Of a stretch of 38,450 nt of DNA, positions 7,094 through 15,051 are shown in pieces. The position numbers and the translations under genes are program-made. Each line of letters begins with the position of its first letter. Position 1 is the stretch's first letter. Source of the stretch: a virus; the IMG/VR virus record IMGVR_UViG_3300013119_000454, positions 1-38,450 of that record; one strand, given 5' to 3'. The notes beneath the pieces are model-generated. The model saw only the letters and a program-made list of their open reading frames with translations, did no database searches and was not told the DNA's origin.

Positions 7094-7219
7094 TTATCCC
7101 TTGTTTTTTCTGTGTTTCCGTACCATATCATTAATACAAATATCAATAATGGGGAATACAAAGCCAACGATCAATACTATGACCGCTATGATCGCAAAGA
7201 ATATGATAAACAATTTCAT
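7094..7219 (-). CDS. Tiny single-pass membrane protein, 41 aa
   Basis: The ATG at 7219 follows AGGAGG by five bases and overlaps the stop of the glycosyltransferase upstream (ATGA). Residues 3-25 are a hydrophobic helix (LFIIFFAIIAVIVLIVGFVF) with a basic tail (VRKHRKNKG). A longer open frame to 7345 exists, but only this internal start has a ribosome site. It has the same length and topology as the next gene (6954-7079), yet the sequences are not clearly alike. Role unknown. Confidence 0.72.
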   Translation of the reverse strand: MKLFIIFFAIIAVIVLIVGFVFPIIDICINDMVRKHRKNKG

Positions 7220-7914
7220 ATCTTCCTCCTGAAAAATCCTCTTACAAAATTGAACCCATACACTATTATACCAGAAATCCAACCAAGAAGCGCCAGCCTT
7301 ATCAAATGCCCCCTGTGTTTCCCATAAGTAGCTACTTGTTTCCAAAAAGGTTTGAACAGGGGCCGGCGCTGATGATACACGATAATGTCAGGACTATAAA
7401 ATATGCTTCCATTTATCTCCCGGCAGAATAAACTATCCTCACCTGTAAGATAGGGCTTGAACTTGGGGGCCTTATCTTTCCATACAATCAAATTGAAAGA
7501 AGGGAACTCCGCAACCACCCTGGGGCTCTTGGGAGCTACGCGATACGAATAAGGCAACCATCTATAAACCAAATCGGCAGCCTTCTCCCATAAAGATGAA
7601 TCTGGGGGAAGTATGCCAGGGCCACAGACCGCCGCATGATACTGCAAATGAATTAATGCCTTGTCTAGCCAATCCTCCTGTGGGTAAGCATCTGAATCTA
7701 TAAAGGCAAGAATATTTCCTGTAGCTCTTTCCATAGCCCAGTTTCTTTTTGTGGCAGGGAAGCCAGGGCAGGCTTTATCGTCAACAACAATTATTTCTTT
7801 ATTGTTAGGTAAATACTCACAATTTTTTATACAATACCATGATTGGCCATCTATTTCTTTGCAAGGTATAATTATAGAAACTTTATTTTTAAGCTCTCTA
7901 GGAATGTTCGCCAT
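7216..7914 (-). CDS. Family 2 glycosyltransferase
   Basis: A GT-A fold transferase of 232 residues that adds a sugar from a nucleotide donor at the cytosolic membrane face. It opens with the strand VSIIIPCKE (12-20), has VDDKACPGFPATKRN (44-58) for nucleotide binding, the metal-binding FIDSDAYP (71-78, DxD) and an acidic GEDSLFC block near residue 155. The tail (LIRLALLGWISGIIVYGF) is a likely membrane-associating helix. AAGGAG precedes the ATG. Donor and acceptor cannot be inferred. Confidence 0.88.
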   Translation of the reverse strand: MANIPRELKNKVSIIIPCKEIDGQSWYCIKNCEYLPNNKEIIVVDDKACPGFPATKRNWAMERATGNILAFIDSDAYPQEDWLDKALIHLQYHAAVCGPGILPPDSSLWEKAADLVYRWLPYSYRVAPKSPRVVAEFPSFNLIVWKDKAPKFKPYLTGEDSLFCREINGSIFYSPDIIVYHQRRPLFKPFWKQVATYGKHRGHLIRLALLGWISGIIVYGFNFVRGFFRRKI

Positions 7915-8432
7915 ATAGCTCTCCTTGACATTGATTTTGTTATCTCTGCTTCAACAGGAACTTCTACAATTTTAAGTTCTCTCCTGTGAGCGGCTGCAAG
8001 TATTTCCACATCAAATAAAAATCCATCAGTTTCCCATGTTCTTAAAGCTGAACTTCTAAAAAGTTTAATGCCTGTTTGAGTATCACATGGAAGGCCGAAC
8101 ATAAGTCGAATATATATGCGCGATAGATAGGTAAGGATTTTTCTTTGCAAGGGCGCATATGTCATTCTTTTTGAGCCTACCACCACATCAAAGTCCTCTA
8201 AAAATGGGAGCAATCTTTTTAGCATACGAGGCTCTATGTCTCCATCTCCGTCAAGAAATGCAATATATTTGCCTCTAGCATAATGTAGGGCTTCTCTCAT
8301 AGCCCAGCCCTTGCCTTTGCCATCCCGATCGACTGCAATAATAATCTGATTGGCAGGCAGAACTCGCTCTATTTCAGCTATCAACTCTTGAATATTATCC
8401 TCATTATGGTTTGGTATTAGGATAGACAGCAT
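7872..8432 (-). CDS. Polyprenyl-phosphate sugar synthase-like glycosyltransferase (DPM1-like, GT2)
   Basis: A soluble GT2 of 186 residues resembling dolichol-phosphate mannose synthase, which loads a sugar onto a polyprenyl phosphate. Key blocks are the initial LSILIPNHNE, the metal site LDGDGDIEP (about 60-68 from the chosen start), VGSKR, CDTQTGIKLFR (about 116-126) and GFLFDVEILAAA. It lacks the C-terminal membrane domain of some homologues. The ATG at 8432 has AAAGGAG seven bases upstream. A TTG two codons earlier sits too close to that site. It pairs logically with the GT-C protein at 3629-5002, which would use such a lipid donor. Confidence 0.85.
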   Translation of the reverse strand: MLSILIPNHNEDNIQELIAEIERVLPANQIIIAVDRDGKGKGWAMREALHYARGKYIAFLDGDGDIEPRMLKRLLPFLEDFDVVVGSKRMTYAPLQRKILTYLSRIYIRLMFGLPCDTQTGIKLFRSSALRTWETDGFLFDVEILAAAHRRELKIVEVPVEAEITKSMSRRAIWRTFLESLKIKFL

Positions 8433-9207
8433 TGACAAACTCCTTTATAAGTTTTCTTTGACGCGCTTGTATTGCTATTAAATCGAGCCCTGCTATGAGA
8501 GCATATGCCTCAAGGAAGGCCTCTCCCATATAAGGGAATTCGTTTTCAGTAAGAATGATTAATTGCTTGTAGTTTTTTACTTCTATCCCTGTTGAGCCAT
8601 ACACTATTTTTTTGATTTCGGTGCTTTTGTAGCTTGCTGGCATCTCTTTCCAAATAACGGCTTCAAACATAAAAGGCATAAGCATTGCCCTCATGGTTCG
8701 CAATCCCAATGCTATTTTTTCCTGAAAGGTAAGCTTGATATTACAATCCCGAATTGTTTTTGCAGATAAGCAACTTCGGTCTATGCTTCTATAAGCACGA
8801 GCCATCTTGTTTTCAACAACAGTATATTCTTCACAAAATAATTTATGGCCTTGCGATACCATTTTATAGGTTTGATAAGTCTTCCCGGAATTAGGAAGCC
8901 CTACTATCAGAGTATTGCCTACACATGAGGCATGAAGCAATAGTTTATCTTGCAACGCTAGTTTTAGGAGAGTAATTTCCCGTAGTAATATATCCAGATT
9001 AATCCATCCTCTTAATATAAATGGAAGCTTTAAGAACATGGGCGTAACTTCAACCTTGCTTAGGCCCTGGCTTATCAATAACTGGACAGGGAAAAGATAT
9101 TTGCCCTCAAAGTATAGACCGTCTATTTCAGGGTCATACAGAAATTCGCCTATCTTCTTACATTTATCTTTATTGATACGTATTTTCGAGACGACCTTGT
9201 AATCCAT
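8404..9207 (-). CDS. HPr-kinase/PEPCK-like P-loop protein
   Basis: A 267-residue protein whose centre resembles the HprK-type kinases found in polysaccharide loci: LLHASCVGNTLIVGLPNSGKT (from about residue 90, P-loop GLPNSGKT at 103-110), then a helix and FCEEYTVV, where most homologues have an Asp pair. The N-terminal 85 residues form a separate domain, as in those proteins. True HprK phosphorylates a Ser on HPr. No HPr is encoded here, so the substrate may be a sugar or a host protein. An AAGGAG site precedes the ATG. It overlaps genes on both sides. Confidence 0.7.
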   Translation of the reverse strand: MDYKVVSKIRINKDKCKKIGEFLYDPEIDGLYFEGKYLFPVQLLISQGLSKVEVTPMFLKLPFILRGWINLDILLREITLLKLALQDKLLLHASCVGNTLIVGLPNSGKTYQTYKMVSQGHKLFCEEYTVVENKMARAYRSIDRSCLSAKTIRDCNIKLTFQEKIALGLRTMRAMLMPFMFEAVIWKEMPASYKSTEIKKIVYGSTGIEVKNYKQLIILTENEFPYMGEAFLEAYALIAGLDLIAIQARQRKLIKEFVNAVYPNTKP

Positions 9208-10006
9208 CGTATGCTCCTTTCAAAAAGTGATAAATCATTATAGGTTTTCTACGATATAAAAGGGATAAGCAATAAGATATAACAAAAATTGGCAGGAACG
9301 CAATCACATATATGGAGAACCTGATGGGCGACAGGTGTTTCCTTTGAAACAATACGCGATTGCGTCCCATCATATACGCATTTAAAGGCCTGCGAAAATC
9401 TGGTATTCTTGAATAGGTAATTGAATCATGTATAACTTGTGCAAAAGGTGTATAAGCAATTTGGTAGCCCTTTCGCTTTACTCGCAAGCACAAATCAGCT
9501 TCATCTAAGTCTATTGGAAAATGTGTTTCATCGAAGCCTCCGACATCTAAGAACAAATCTCTGCGTATCATAAAAGCGTTTGCAGCTTCATCAACTACAT
9601 AACATTGTGGGGAAAGCAAGTATTTATTCTGTATATCTATAATATTCCAATTAGTATAGCTACCAATAGTAAATCCTGATAGTAAATGTCTTACCGATCC
9701 ACCATCGGCTATTTTTAAAATATCCTTTGCATAACACGCAACCATTCCTACTATCCCAATATTGTAGTTATTTAGAATAAGCATCATGCCGAAAAAAGAA
9801 TGACCTATAAGGTAATTGTCATCATCAATAAACAAAAGATATTCGCCACTTGCTTGGGCTGCTCCTTTATTCCTTTTTGATGCTAATGGCAGATGTTCAT
9901 CGGCAACAACAATAATTTCACAATCCGACGGAAGTGAACGTATTAATCTATCAAGTAAATGCTCTCGGCCTTTTATTGTAGGTATGATAACACTTACCTT
10001 TTCCAT
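9170..10006 (-). CDS. Family 2 glycosyltransferase with C-terminal membrane helix
   Basis: A rhamnosyltransferase-type GT2 of 278 residues. The first strand is VSVIIPTIKGRE, the metal site is FIDDDNY (DDD at 61-63), and the acceptor-side acidic block is IDLDEADLCLRVKRKGY. A hydrophobic stretch near residues 225-250 (FSIYVIAFLPIFVISYCLSLLY) should hold it to the membrane. I chose the ATG at 10006. A frame-extending TTG at 10036 has no ribosome site, whereas AGGA lies eight bases before this ATG. Sugar specificity unknown. Confidence 0.87.
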   Translation of the reverse strand: MEKVSVIIPTIKGREHLLDRLIRSLPSDCEIIVVADEHLPLASKRNKGAAQASGEYLLFIDDDNYLIGHSFFGMMLILNNYNIGIVGMVACYAKDILKIADGGSVRHLLSGFTIGSYTNWNIIDIQNKYLLSPQCYVVDEAANAFMIRRDLFLDVGGFDETHFPIDLDEADLCLRVKRKGYQIAYTPFAQVIHDSITYSRIPDFRRPLNAYMMGRNRVLFQRKHLSPIRFSIYVIAFLPIFVISYCLSLLYRRKPIMIYHFLKGAYDGLQGRLENTYQ

Positions 10007-10761
10007 ATCACATATCCTAGCATTAAGAAGAACCAAATTATCATCTTTGGATGAAACCTACTATGCCGCTTATGAAAACGTAACCAGTTTTTAATACGGC
10101 CAAAATCCTTGACTCTTTCAGAATAATGCGAACCCCTCTGTGGCATATGATAGAGAAAGGCGTGAGGATTATATTCAAGTTTATAGCCGAGTTTCTTGAC
10201 CTTAAAAACTACATCATCATCATACCATTCTGCCACTCCATCGAAGGCCAGGTCGAAGCCGCCCACCTGTTTTATTAAATCCGTTCGCATGGCCCAGTTT
10301 GTGCCTTCCAAATGGTCTATTTGATACTCCTTATTTCGATCGATGTGTTCGCTAAAATTAGAGCCATAAGACACAGAACCACATTTATATATTTTTGCCG
10401 GGGCAAAGGGGTTATTATCGAAAAGCCATCTTAAAAGCCAATTAGGATTTTCTGCTATTCGAATGCTATCTCTGTTTGCCCTATGAATAAAAGAAATAAA
10501 TGTCGGGCCCGTAGAACCAGCAACCTTTGGGTCTCCAAACGGGATAATCAATTCTTGTAACCAATCGGGGGGAAGCTTTACATCATCATCAATACGCACA
10601 AATATATTACCTCTAGCTCTTTTAAGAGCATTATTCATAGCATTAACGATACCTTTTTCTGTGGCTAGTATAATCTCAAAGTCCCGAAAGGTTTGTTTTC
10701 TCAAATCATATTCCAGCTTTTTGGATAATGGCTTAGATGTTAAGACGACAATAGATACCAT
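9994..10761 (-). CDS. Family 2 glycosyltransferase
   Basis: A GT-A transferase of 255 residues. It starts directly with the nucleotide-binding strand (MVSIVVLTSKPL), has a metal site VRIDDDVKLP (DDD at 58-60) and the late block EWYDDDVVFKVKKLGY (about 183-198), typical of rhamnosyl- and related transferases. The C-terminal 20 residues are hydrophobic (MIIWFFLMLGYVIW). GGAG lies five bases before the ATG. It overlaps the GT4 gene upstream by 22 bases and the next GT2 by 13. Donor and acceptor unknown. Confidence 0.87.
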   Translation of the reverse strand: MVSIVVLTSKPLSKKLEYDLRKQTFRDFEIILATEKGIVNAMNNALKRARGNIFVRIDDDVKLPPDWLQELIIPFGDPKVAGSTGPTFISFIHRANRDSIRIAENPNWLLRWLFDNNPFAPAKIYKCGSVSYGSNFSEHIDRNKEYQIDHLEGTNWAMRTDLIKQVGGFDLAFDGVAEWYDDDVVFKVKKLGYKLEYNPHAFLYHMPQRGSHYSERVKDFGRIKNWLRFHKRHSRFHPKMIIWFFLMLGYVIWKR

Positions 10762-11747
10762 ATTTGCTCCGCAATCTTTTCTGCGTCGTGATGTTCTAAA
10801 ACATATTTTCTCATTATTTCGCCTTCTTCTAGCATATCTAATAATTCATATATATATTCTATTAAATCATCCGCATCAATAATTTGCCACGGATAATCTC
10901 CATATACTTTGCGTCTCGTAACAATACAAGGTTTGCCCATTATGCTATATTGAAGAAATGGAGAAGTTACCACGTATTCGTTGCCTGGATTATTGCTCCG
11001 GAGGGCTACTCCTATATCGCAATCATTTATATAACTATACATATAGGAGTAAGGTTTCCAGCCAAAAAACTTTACATTAAGACGATTTGCCTTTTTCATA
11101 AGTCGTTTTTTATCGGGGCCATCTCCTATAATACGAAACTCTATTTCTGGTAAATGATTTGCCGCATCTAAAAGCATATCTACATTTTTATTTCGAGTAA
11201 GCAATCCATGAAACATGACTATTTTTTTGCTTTTATCTTTCAACATATTTGCTGGAAGGAAATCTACAGGATCAATAGGGTCTAATGCCACAAATGTTTT
11301 AGGGATTTTTGTTTTAAACTTTATTTCATCGCACATGACTTCTGATATGGCTATGATACGATCAATAATATTCCATTCTTTTATCTCAAGCCAATGCAAT
11401 ACCTTATATAGCCATCCGCTTGTATAATACATAAGATGAAAATCTCCCATGCGCTTGACGACTTTAGAATTGGGTGATACCATCTTTACGAGACCTGAAT
11501 AAAAAGGAAATGAATCATCACAATATATAACATCATAACCTCGACCTATCACAAGTAAGGGGGCATAGATTATCCAGGCTAGGCTCTTTACGAACTTGAG
11601 CCAATCATTGAGCCTGTTAAACTTGCGATAGGTCAAGAGTTTTACACCGGGCCGCATGAGATACTTGATAGCGGCGTTTGTAGTTCTTATTTGTTCGTAT
11701 GGGTATCTATGAAGGATTGCTATTTTTTTATTTTTATTTTTTTCCAT
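10740..11747 (-). CDS. Family 4-type (GT-B) glycosyltransferase
   Basis: A 335-residue GT-B transferase. The N-terminal Rossmann domain starts KIAILHRYPYEQ. The C-terminal donor domain carries IVMFHGLLTRNKNVDMLLDA (about 182-201), FRIIGDGPDKKRL and an EYVVTSPFLQYSIMGKPCI block, where the usual E-x7-E pair that grips the sugar is only partly kept. This is the only GT-B enzyme in the operon; the others are GT2 or GT-C. It probably adds one sugar to a growing lipid-linked glycan. The ribosome site is weak, but the gene overlaps the preceding 63-codon gene by 28 bases. Confidence 0.85.
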   Translation of the reverse strand: MEKNKNKKIAILHRYPYEQIRTTNAAIKYLMRPGVKLLTYRKFNRLNDWLKFVKSLAWIIYAPLLVIGRGYDVIYCDDSFPFYSGLVKMVSPNSKVVKRMGDFHLMYYTSGWLYKVLHWLEIKEWNIIDRIIAISEVMCDEIKFKTKIPKTFVALDPIDPVDFLPANMLKDKSKKIVMFHGLLTRNKNVDMLLDAANHLPEIEFRIIGDGPDKKRLMKKANRLNVKFFGWKPYSYMYSYINDCDIGVALRSNNPGNEYVVTSPFLQYSIMGKPCIVTRRKVYGDYPWQIIDADDLIEYIYELLDMLEEGEIMRKYVLEHHDAEKIAEQIWYLLSS

Positions 11748-11911
11748 CTGCGATCATATCCTTTATAAACCATTGGTGCATATTTTGGATTTGCTATAAA
11801 TATTTTTCCTTCTTCATAATTATCACCCATTGTAATCCAATCTGTCTCAGCATCAATAAATCTGGTGGGTATTTTACTAAATGCTTCTAACAACAACTTT
11901 CTAATTGCCAT
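11720..11911 (-). CDS. Hypothetical protein, 63 aa
   Basis: I do not recognise this gene. The ATG at 11911 follows the methyltransferase stop by one base and has an AAAGG site seven bases upstream. Longer in-frame starts lack one. The product begins MAIRKLLLEAFSKIPTRF, has a middle rich in acidic and aromatic residues (DAETDWITMGDNYEEG) and a very basic end (RRWKKIKIKK). It has no membrane segment. It lies between a methyltransferase and a glycosyltransferase and overlaps the latter, so it is part of the glycan operon. Confidence 0.6.
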   Translation of the reverse strand: MAIRKLLLEAFSKIPTRFIDAETDWITMGDNYEEGKIFIANPKYAPMVYKGYDRRWKKIKIKK

Positions 11912-11912
11912 A

Positions 11913-12587
11913 TTATAACCTTTCCAGTTTATAAAACACTTGCCATGTCTTTGTTTCCCTTTTATCGACGATTTTAAATTGCTTGCCACAAAATCTCTTT
12001 ATGTCAGCTTCGGAATAGACGTACATAACGTGTTGCTCTACTACCTCATAATATTTATCTGAAATATATATAAGAAGTTGGATTTTATTATCCCTGTGTA
12101 AATCAGGCGTTATTACTCTAGTAACGCCACCTTTACGCTTCACAGTTACTTTAAATCCATCCCGATCGGCTTTCTTTTTATCCCAGACATCAAATATAAA
12201 ATGGCCACCCTTTTTTAATGGTATGCGTTTCCACCAATTATGTTGAGGAATATAATTAATGACATCAAAGAGGGCTGTTGCACAATCAAAGCGAGGGTGT
12301 AGTGGGTATTTGTCTCTATAGAGTTCGGGTGAAAATAAATCCATAATATCGGTACATATAATCCTATCTTTATATTTTTTCGAATTATCTATCATGTCTT
12401 TTGATTCTTCCATTCCTATAATTAAAGTATGGCTTGGAAAATATTTCCAATAGTTAGCAGTCCCACATCCAATGTCTAGTATAGACTTAGGTTTCTCCGC
12501 CCATTTACAAACAAAGTTTATTTCTTTTTTATAGGGCTTGTCAGAATTAAGAAGATTATAGTATTTCGCGTAAGTTTCTGCAAACAT
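11913..12587 (-). CDS. Class I SAM-dependent methyltransferase
   Basis: A 224-residue methyltransferase with SAM motif I at ILDIGCGTANYW (about 36-47), an acidic strand end IIGMEES and motif-like DCATALFDVINYIPQ (about 102-116). The fold resembles small-molecule methyltransferases (Methyltransf_25 type) rather than DNA enzymes; there is no NPPY or DPPY. Its position just downstream of the aminotransferase suggests N- or O-methylation of an amino sugar. This gene and its neighbours appear more AT-rich than the structural genes. An AGGGA site precedes the ATG, and it overlaps the aminotransferase by 32 bases. Confidence 0.82.
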   Translation of the reverse strand: MFAETYAKYYNLLNSDKPYKKEINFVCKWAEKPKSILDIGCGTANYWKYFPSHTLIIGMEESKDMIDNSKKYKDRIICTDIMDLFSPELYRDKYPLHPRFDCATALFDVINYIPQHNWWKRIPLKKGGHFIFDVWDKKKADRDGFKVTVKRKGGVTRVITPDLHRDNKIQLLIYISDKYYEVVEQHVMYVYSEADIKRFCGKQFKIVDKRETKTWQVFYKLERL

Positions 12588-13569
12588 AGATTATATCCCT
12601 TTCTGTTAATGTTAATCCTGATGGTAAATAAAAAGCGTGATCCCACATTTCATTTGAATATGGAAATAAATTATGTGGATAGGGCTTATCCATAATAATC
12701 CTATTTGATGTCAAAAGAAATGGTTGCCTATGATAAGGGAAAAAATATCGTCTACATTCTATATCACGATTATATAATTTTGATACCATCATTCCTGCAT
12801 CTTTCGGGGTCTTAATAAGATACATCCAAGGAACATCCATACCAAACATAGGGATTGCATTATCGGGCAAATTATTAACATACCAACTAGCCATAAGCCT
12901 TTTCTTTTCGACAAATTTATCTATCTGTTCAAGTTGTGCGAGTGCAACTGCAGCTTGTAAATTTGACATACGAAAATTGTATCCATAATCATCATGTATA
13001 AATCTTTGACCTGCATGACAAAGATTTCTATATTTTTTACATCTTTCATATATCTCTTTTTTGTTGGTTGTAATAATGCCACCCTCTCCAGATGTAATAA
13101 TTTTGTTTGCATATAAGGAGTAACAAGCCACTTCTTGAGGTTGAAAAGGTTTCCAATATTGGGAACAATCATCAATGGCTCTAAAAGCTATGGCTTCTGT
13201 AAAAGTACCGAATAAATGACATCGCATTACATTTTCTTCTGTTATTTCCATAAAAGGATCGGTAGTTTCGTAGGGCGATGGTCGCAAACCTGCTCGCATT
13301 GCAGCAAAAAAACAACTTATAATCGTATTATTTGGTACAGCAATTATGCTTTTGAGTTTTAAATCCATGCCATATAGACCAGTTTCAAGAGCTGCCGTAC
13401 CATTGCAGACCGCTATTGCATATTTCGTGCCGGCCCACTTGGCAAAAGCCTCCTCAAAGAGCCGAACAAAGCGACCCTGACTGGAAACCTCACCTTCGTC
13501 TATTGCTTGACATAGATATGCCTTCTCATTGCCCCGCAATAGGGGCTCTGATACTTTTAAAAGGCCCAT
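12556..13569 (-). CDS. DegT/DnrJ/EryC1-family sugar aminotransferase
   Basis: A PLP enzyme of 337 residues that converts a keto-sugar nucleotide to an amino sugar, as perosamine and related synthases do. The PLP lysine is Lys156 in CYSLYANKIITSGEGG. The cofactor-binding Asp is in AIDDCSQY (133-138). CNGTAALE (55-62) binds phosphate. YGYNFRMSNLQAAVALAQL (about 195-213) is a strong family block. Its keto substrate would need a 4,6-dehydratase, which is not evident here unless the upstream GalE-like enzyme supplies it. GGAGG precedes the ATG. It overlaps both neighbours. Confidence 0.92.
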   Translation of the reverse strand: MGLLKVSEPLLRGNEKAYLCQAIDEGEVSSQGRFVRLFEEAFAKWAGTKYAIAVCNGTAALETGLYGMDLKLKSIIAVPNNTIISCFFAAMRAGLRPSPYETTDPFMEITEENVMRCHLFGTFTEAIAFRAIDDCSQYWKPFQPQEVACYSLYANKIITSGEGGIITTNKKEIYERCKKYRNLCHAGQRFIHDDYGYNFRMSNLQAAVALAQLEQIDKFVEKKRLMASWYVNNLPDNAIPMFGMDVPWMYLIKTPKDAGMMVSKLYNRDIECRRYFFPYHRQPFLLTSNRIIMDKPYPHNLFPYSNEMWDHAFYLPSGLTLTERDIIYVCRNLREIL

Positions 13570-14498
13570 GTGGTCTCCTCCCTATCATAATACGCAATCG
13601 TGCGTCTCAGGGCATCCTCAAGTGAAATCTGGGGTCTAGCCTCTATGGTTGAGTAGATTTTGGTGTTGTCAGACTGTAAATGCCATACTTCCCACCTGCG
13701 CTTACGGGTATCATCTTCCTCAACAAAAATCTCTTTTCGCATAAGTATGCCCATCAAGCGGGCCAAATCATATATCTTAATCCCTTCCTCTGAGCCGAGA
13801 TTATAGACTTCGCCATACTTACCTTTTTCAAGCAATTCAACGGCCATTCTCACGGCATCCCTAGCATACATAAAATCTCGGAAGGAGTTATTACCAAGCC
13901 ATACTAGGTCATCTTTGCAAAGTTGTTTATAGATTTCCGGGATAACATAGGGGTGTAGAACATCGCGCTCGCCTACACAGTTGAATTGCCTAAGAGCTAT
14001 GGCCGGGCAACACGACTCTTTAAAACGTGTCTGCACCATTGTATCAATGGCAAGTTTTGAAGCTCCATATGTGGAATGAGGATGGGCCGGCCATTGTTCA
14101 TCAATTCTACCACTAGCATCTCCATAAATCTCAGCAGAGGATACCTGCAATATGCCTTTAACTCCACACTCCTGGGCCGCGTTCATTACCATTAAGGCCC
14201 CGCGCGCATTTATGTCAAAGGTATGGAGAGGCCGCTCATAGGATACCGGCACATAGGGGATCGCTGCATAATTAAAGACATAGTCTATATCATACTGAGT
14301 AAATATTTTCCTCAATTCCGCTTCCGAGTGAGTAATGTCGCACCAAAGAAACCTAGCCTCTGGGTTTATGAACTCCTTGCGACCGGCAATAAGATTATCC
14401 AATACTAGGACATTGTTTTTGCACTCTATAAGATAGTCCACTAAATGCGACCCCAAAAATCCTGCACCGCCCACGACTGCTACATTTTGCTTTTTCAT
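13557..14498 (-). CDS. GalE-like NAD-dependent sugar epimerase/dehydratase
   Basis: An extended short-chain dehydrogenase of 313 residues acting on a nucleotide sugar. It has the NAD loop GGAGFLG (10-16), the catalytic pair Y144xxxK148 (HSTYGASKLA), VSSAEIYGD (119-127) and YARDAVRMA (about 210-218). Because it lies before an aminotransferase it may make a 4-keto sugar, but 4-epimerase activity is equally possible; sequence alone does not decide. AGGAGG lies close to the ATG. It is the first gene of the continuous overlapping glycan operon. Confidence 0.9.
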   Translation of the reverse strand: MKKQNVAVVGGAGFLGSHLVDYLIECKNNVLVLDNLIAGRKEFINPEARFLWCDITHSEAELRKIFTQYDIDYVFNYAAIPYVPVSYERPLHTFDINARGALMVMNAAQECGVKGILQVSSAEIYGDASGRIDEQWPAHPHSTYGASKLAIDTMVQTRFKESCCPAIALRQFNCVGERDVLHPYVIPEIYKQLCKDDLVWLGNNSFRDFMYARDAVRMAVELLEKGKYGEVYNLGSEEGIKIYDLARLMGILMRKEIFVEEDDTRKRRWEVWHLQSDNTKIYSTIEARPQISLEDALRRTIAYYDREETTWAF

Positions 14499-14571
14499 GT
14501 TTCCTCCTGAATAGCCGCTCTCGGATCATTCCGATATGGAGTTTGCCTTATTTCCAGCTTGTATACTCCTC

Positions 14572-14634
14572 TTAGCGTTTGTGTCTAATGAGCGATTGGT
14601 AAGCTACAAGCCCACCAATACAAGCGGCTATCAT
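14572..14634 (-). CDS. Possible 20-codon hydrophobic peptide
   Basis: The ATG at 14634 overlaps the zinc-finger gene stop (ATGA). The frame encodes MIAACIGGLVAYQSLIRHKR and ends at 14572, leaving about 70 bases before the GalE-like gene. There is no good ribosome site, so translation would depend on coupling. The gap downstream holds a small hairpin (TCGGA-ATGA-TCCGA) but no gene I can support. Confidence 0.3.
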   Translation of the reverse strand: MIAACIGGLVAYQSLIRHKR

Positions 14635-14864
14635 GGTAATTTATATCCTCTGTAACCACACAGGTTACATTTTGTCCAGTTATTGCGTATTTTATAATGC
14701 CAGCCCTGTTTACAACTCTTGCAGGGCGATTTTGTAACACTTTTCTTGTGATCCTTTGAGTGCTTGAGAAGGCCCTCAAGCTGTGCTCTAGAATTAATGC
14801 TATATTTCGCGGCCCCTTGTTGCTTATGGAAGCCTTCGTTCAATAACCTATCTTTTTCTTCCAC
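14631..14864 (-). CDS. Small zinc-finger protein
   Basis: A 77-residue protein starting with GTG (AGGA site seven bases upstream). The C-terminal half carries two CxxC pairs, CKSCKQGW (48-55) and CNLCGYRG, an arrangement expected to bind one zinc ion as a zinc ribbon. The N-terminal half is helical and charged. Such proteins bind nucleic acid or act as adaptors. It overlaps the preceding membrane-protein gene by 17 bases. Family not identified. Confidence 0.65.
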   Translation of the reverse strand: MEEKDRLLNEGFHKQQGAAKYSINSRAQLEGLLKHSKDHKKSVTKSPCKSCKQGWHYKIRNNWTKCNLCGYRGYKLP

Positions 14865-15051
14865 TTTTCTTTCCTTTTATTTCTTCCGCTTTCATCTTAT
14901 CCCAAATCATTTGTACAGCTTGTGCGTGCTGAGTAAATATCTTATCGTGTTCTCTGACTTTCTTCAAAACATAAAACATACTCCCAGCGCTCATACCGAT
15001 AGTCAGCGCAATAACAAAACCTGCCACAATTCCTTTGACTGTGTTATTCAT
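14848..15051 (-). CDS. Small membrane protein with basic tail, 67 aa
   Basis: The N-terminus has one membrane helix (VKGIVAGFVIALTIGMSAGSMFYVL, split here around residues 5-29), followed by a helical, basic cytosolic or periplasmic tail. It follows directly on the 3D-domain cell-wall gene with a four-base overlap, so a lysis role such as holin or pinholin is possible. One-helix topology could equally suit a spanin-like component. No family recognised. Confidence 0.6.
   Translation of the reverse strand: MNNTVKGIVAGFVIALTIGMSAGSMFYVLKKVREHDKIFTQHAQAVQMIWDKMKAEEIKGKKSGRKR

Noticed and set aside
6982-7167. Alternative 61-codon minus-strand frame
   Set aside because: It overlaps two 41-codon genes that have AGGAGG/AAGGAG sites and exact stop-start overlaps; this frame has neither.
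14585-14779. 64-codon minus-strand frame over the zinc-finger gene
   Set aside because: Shadow of the frame with two CxxC pairs and a good GTG start.
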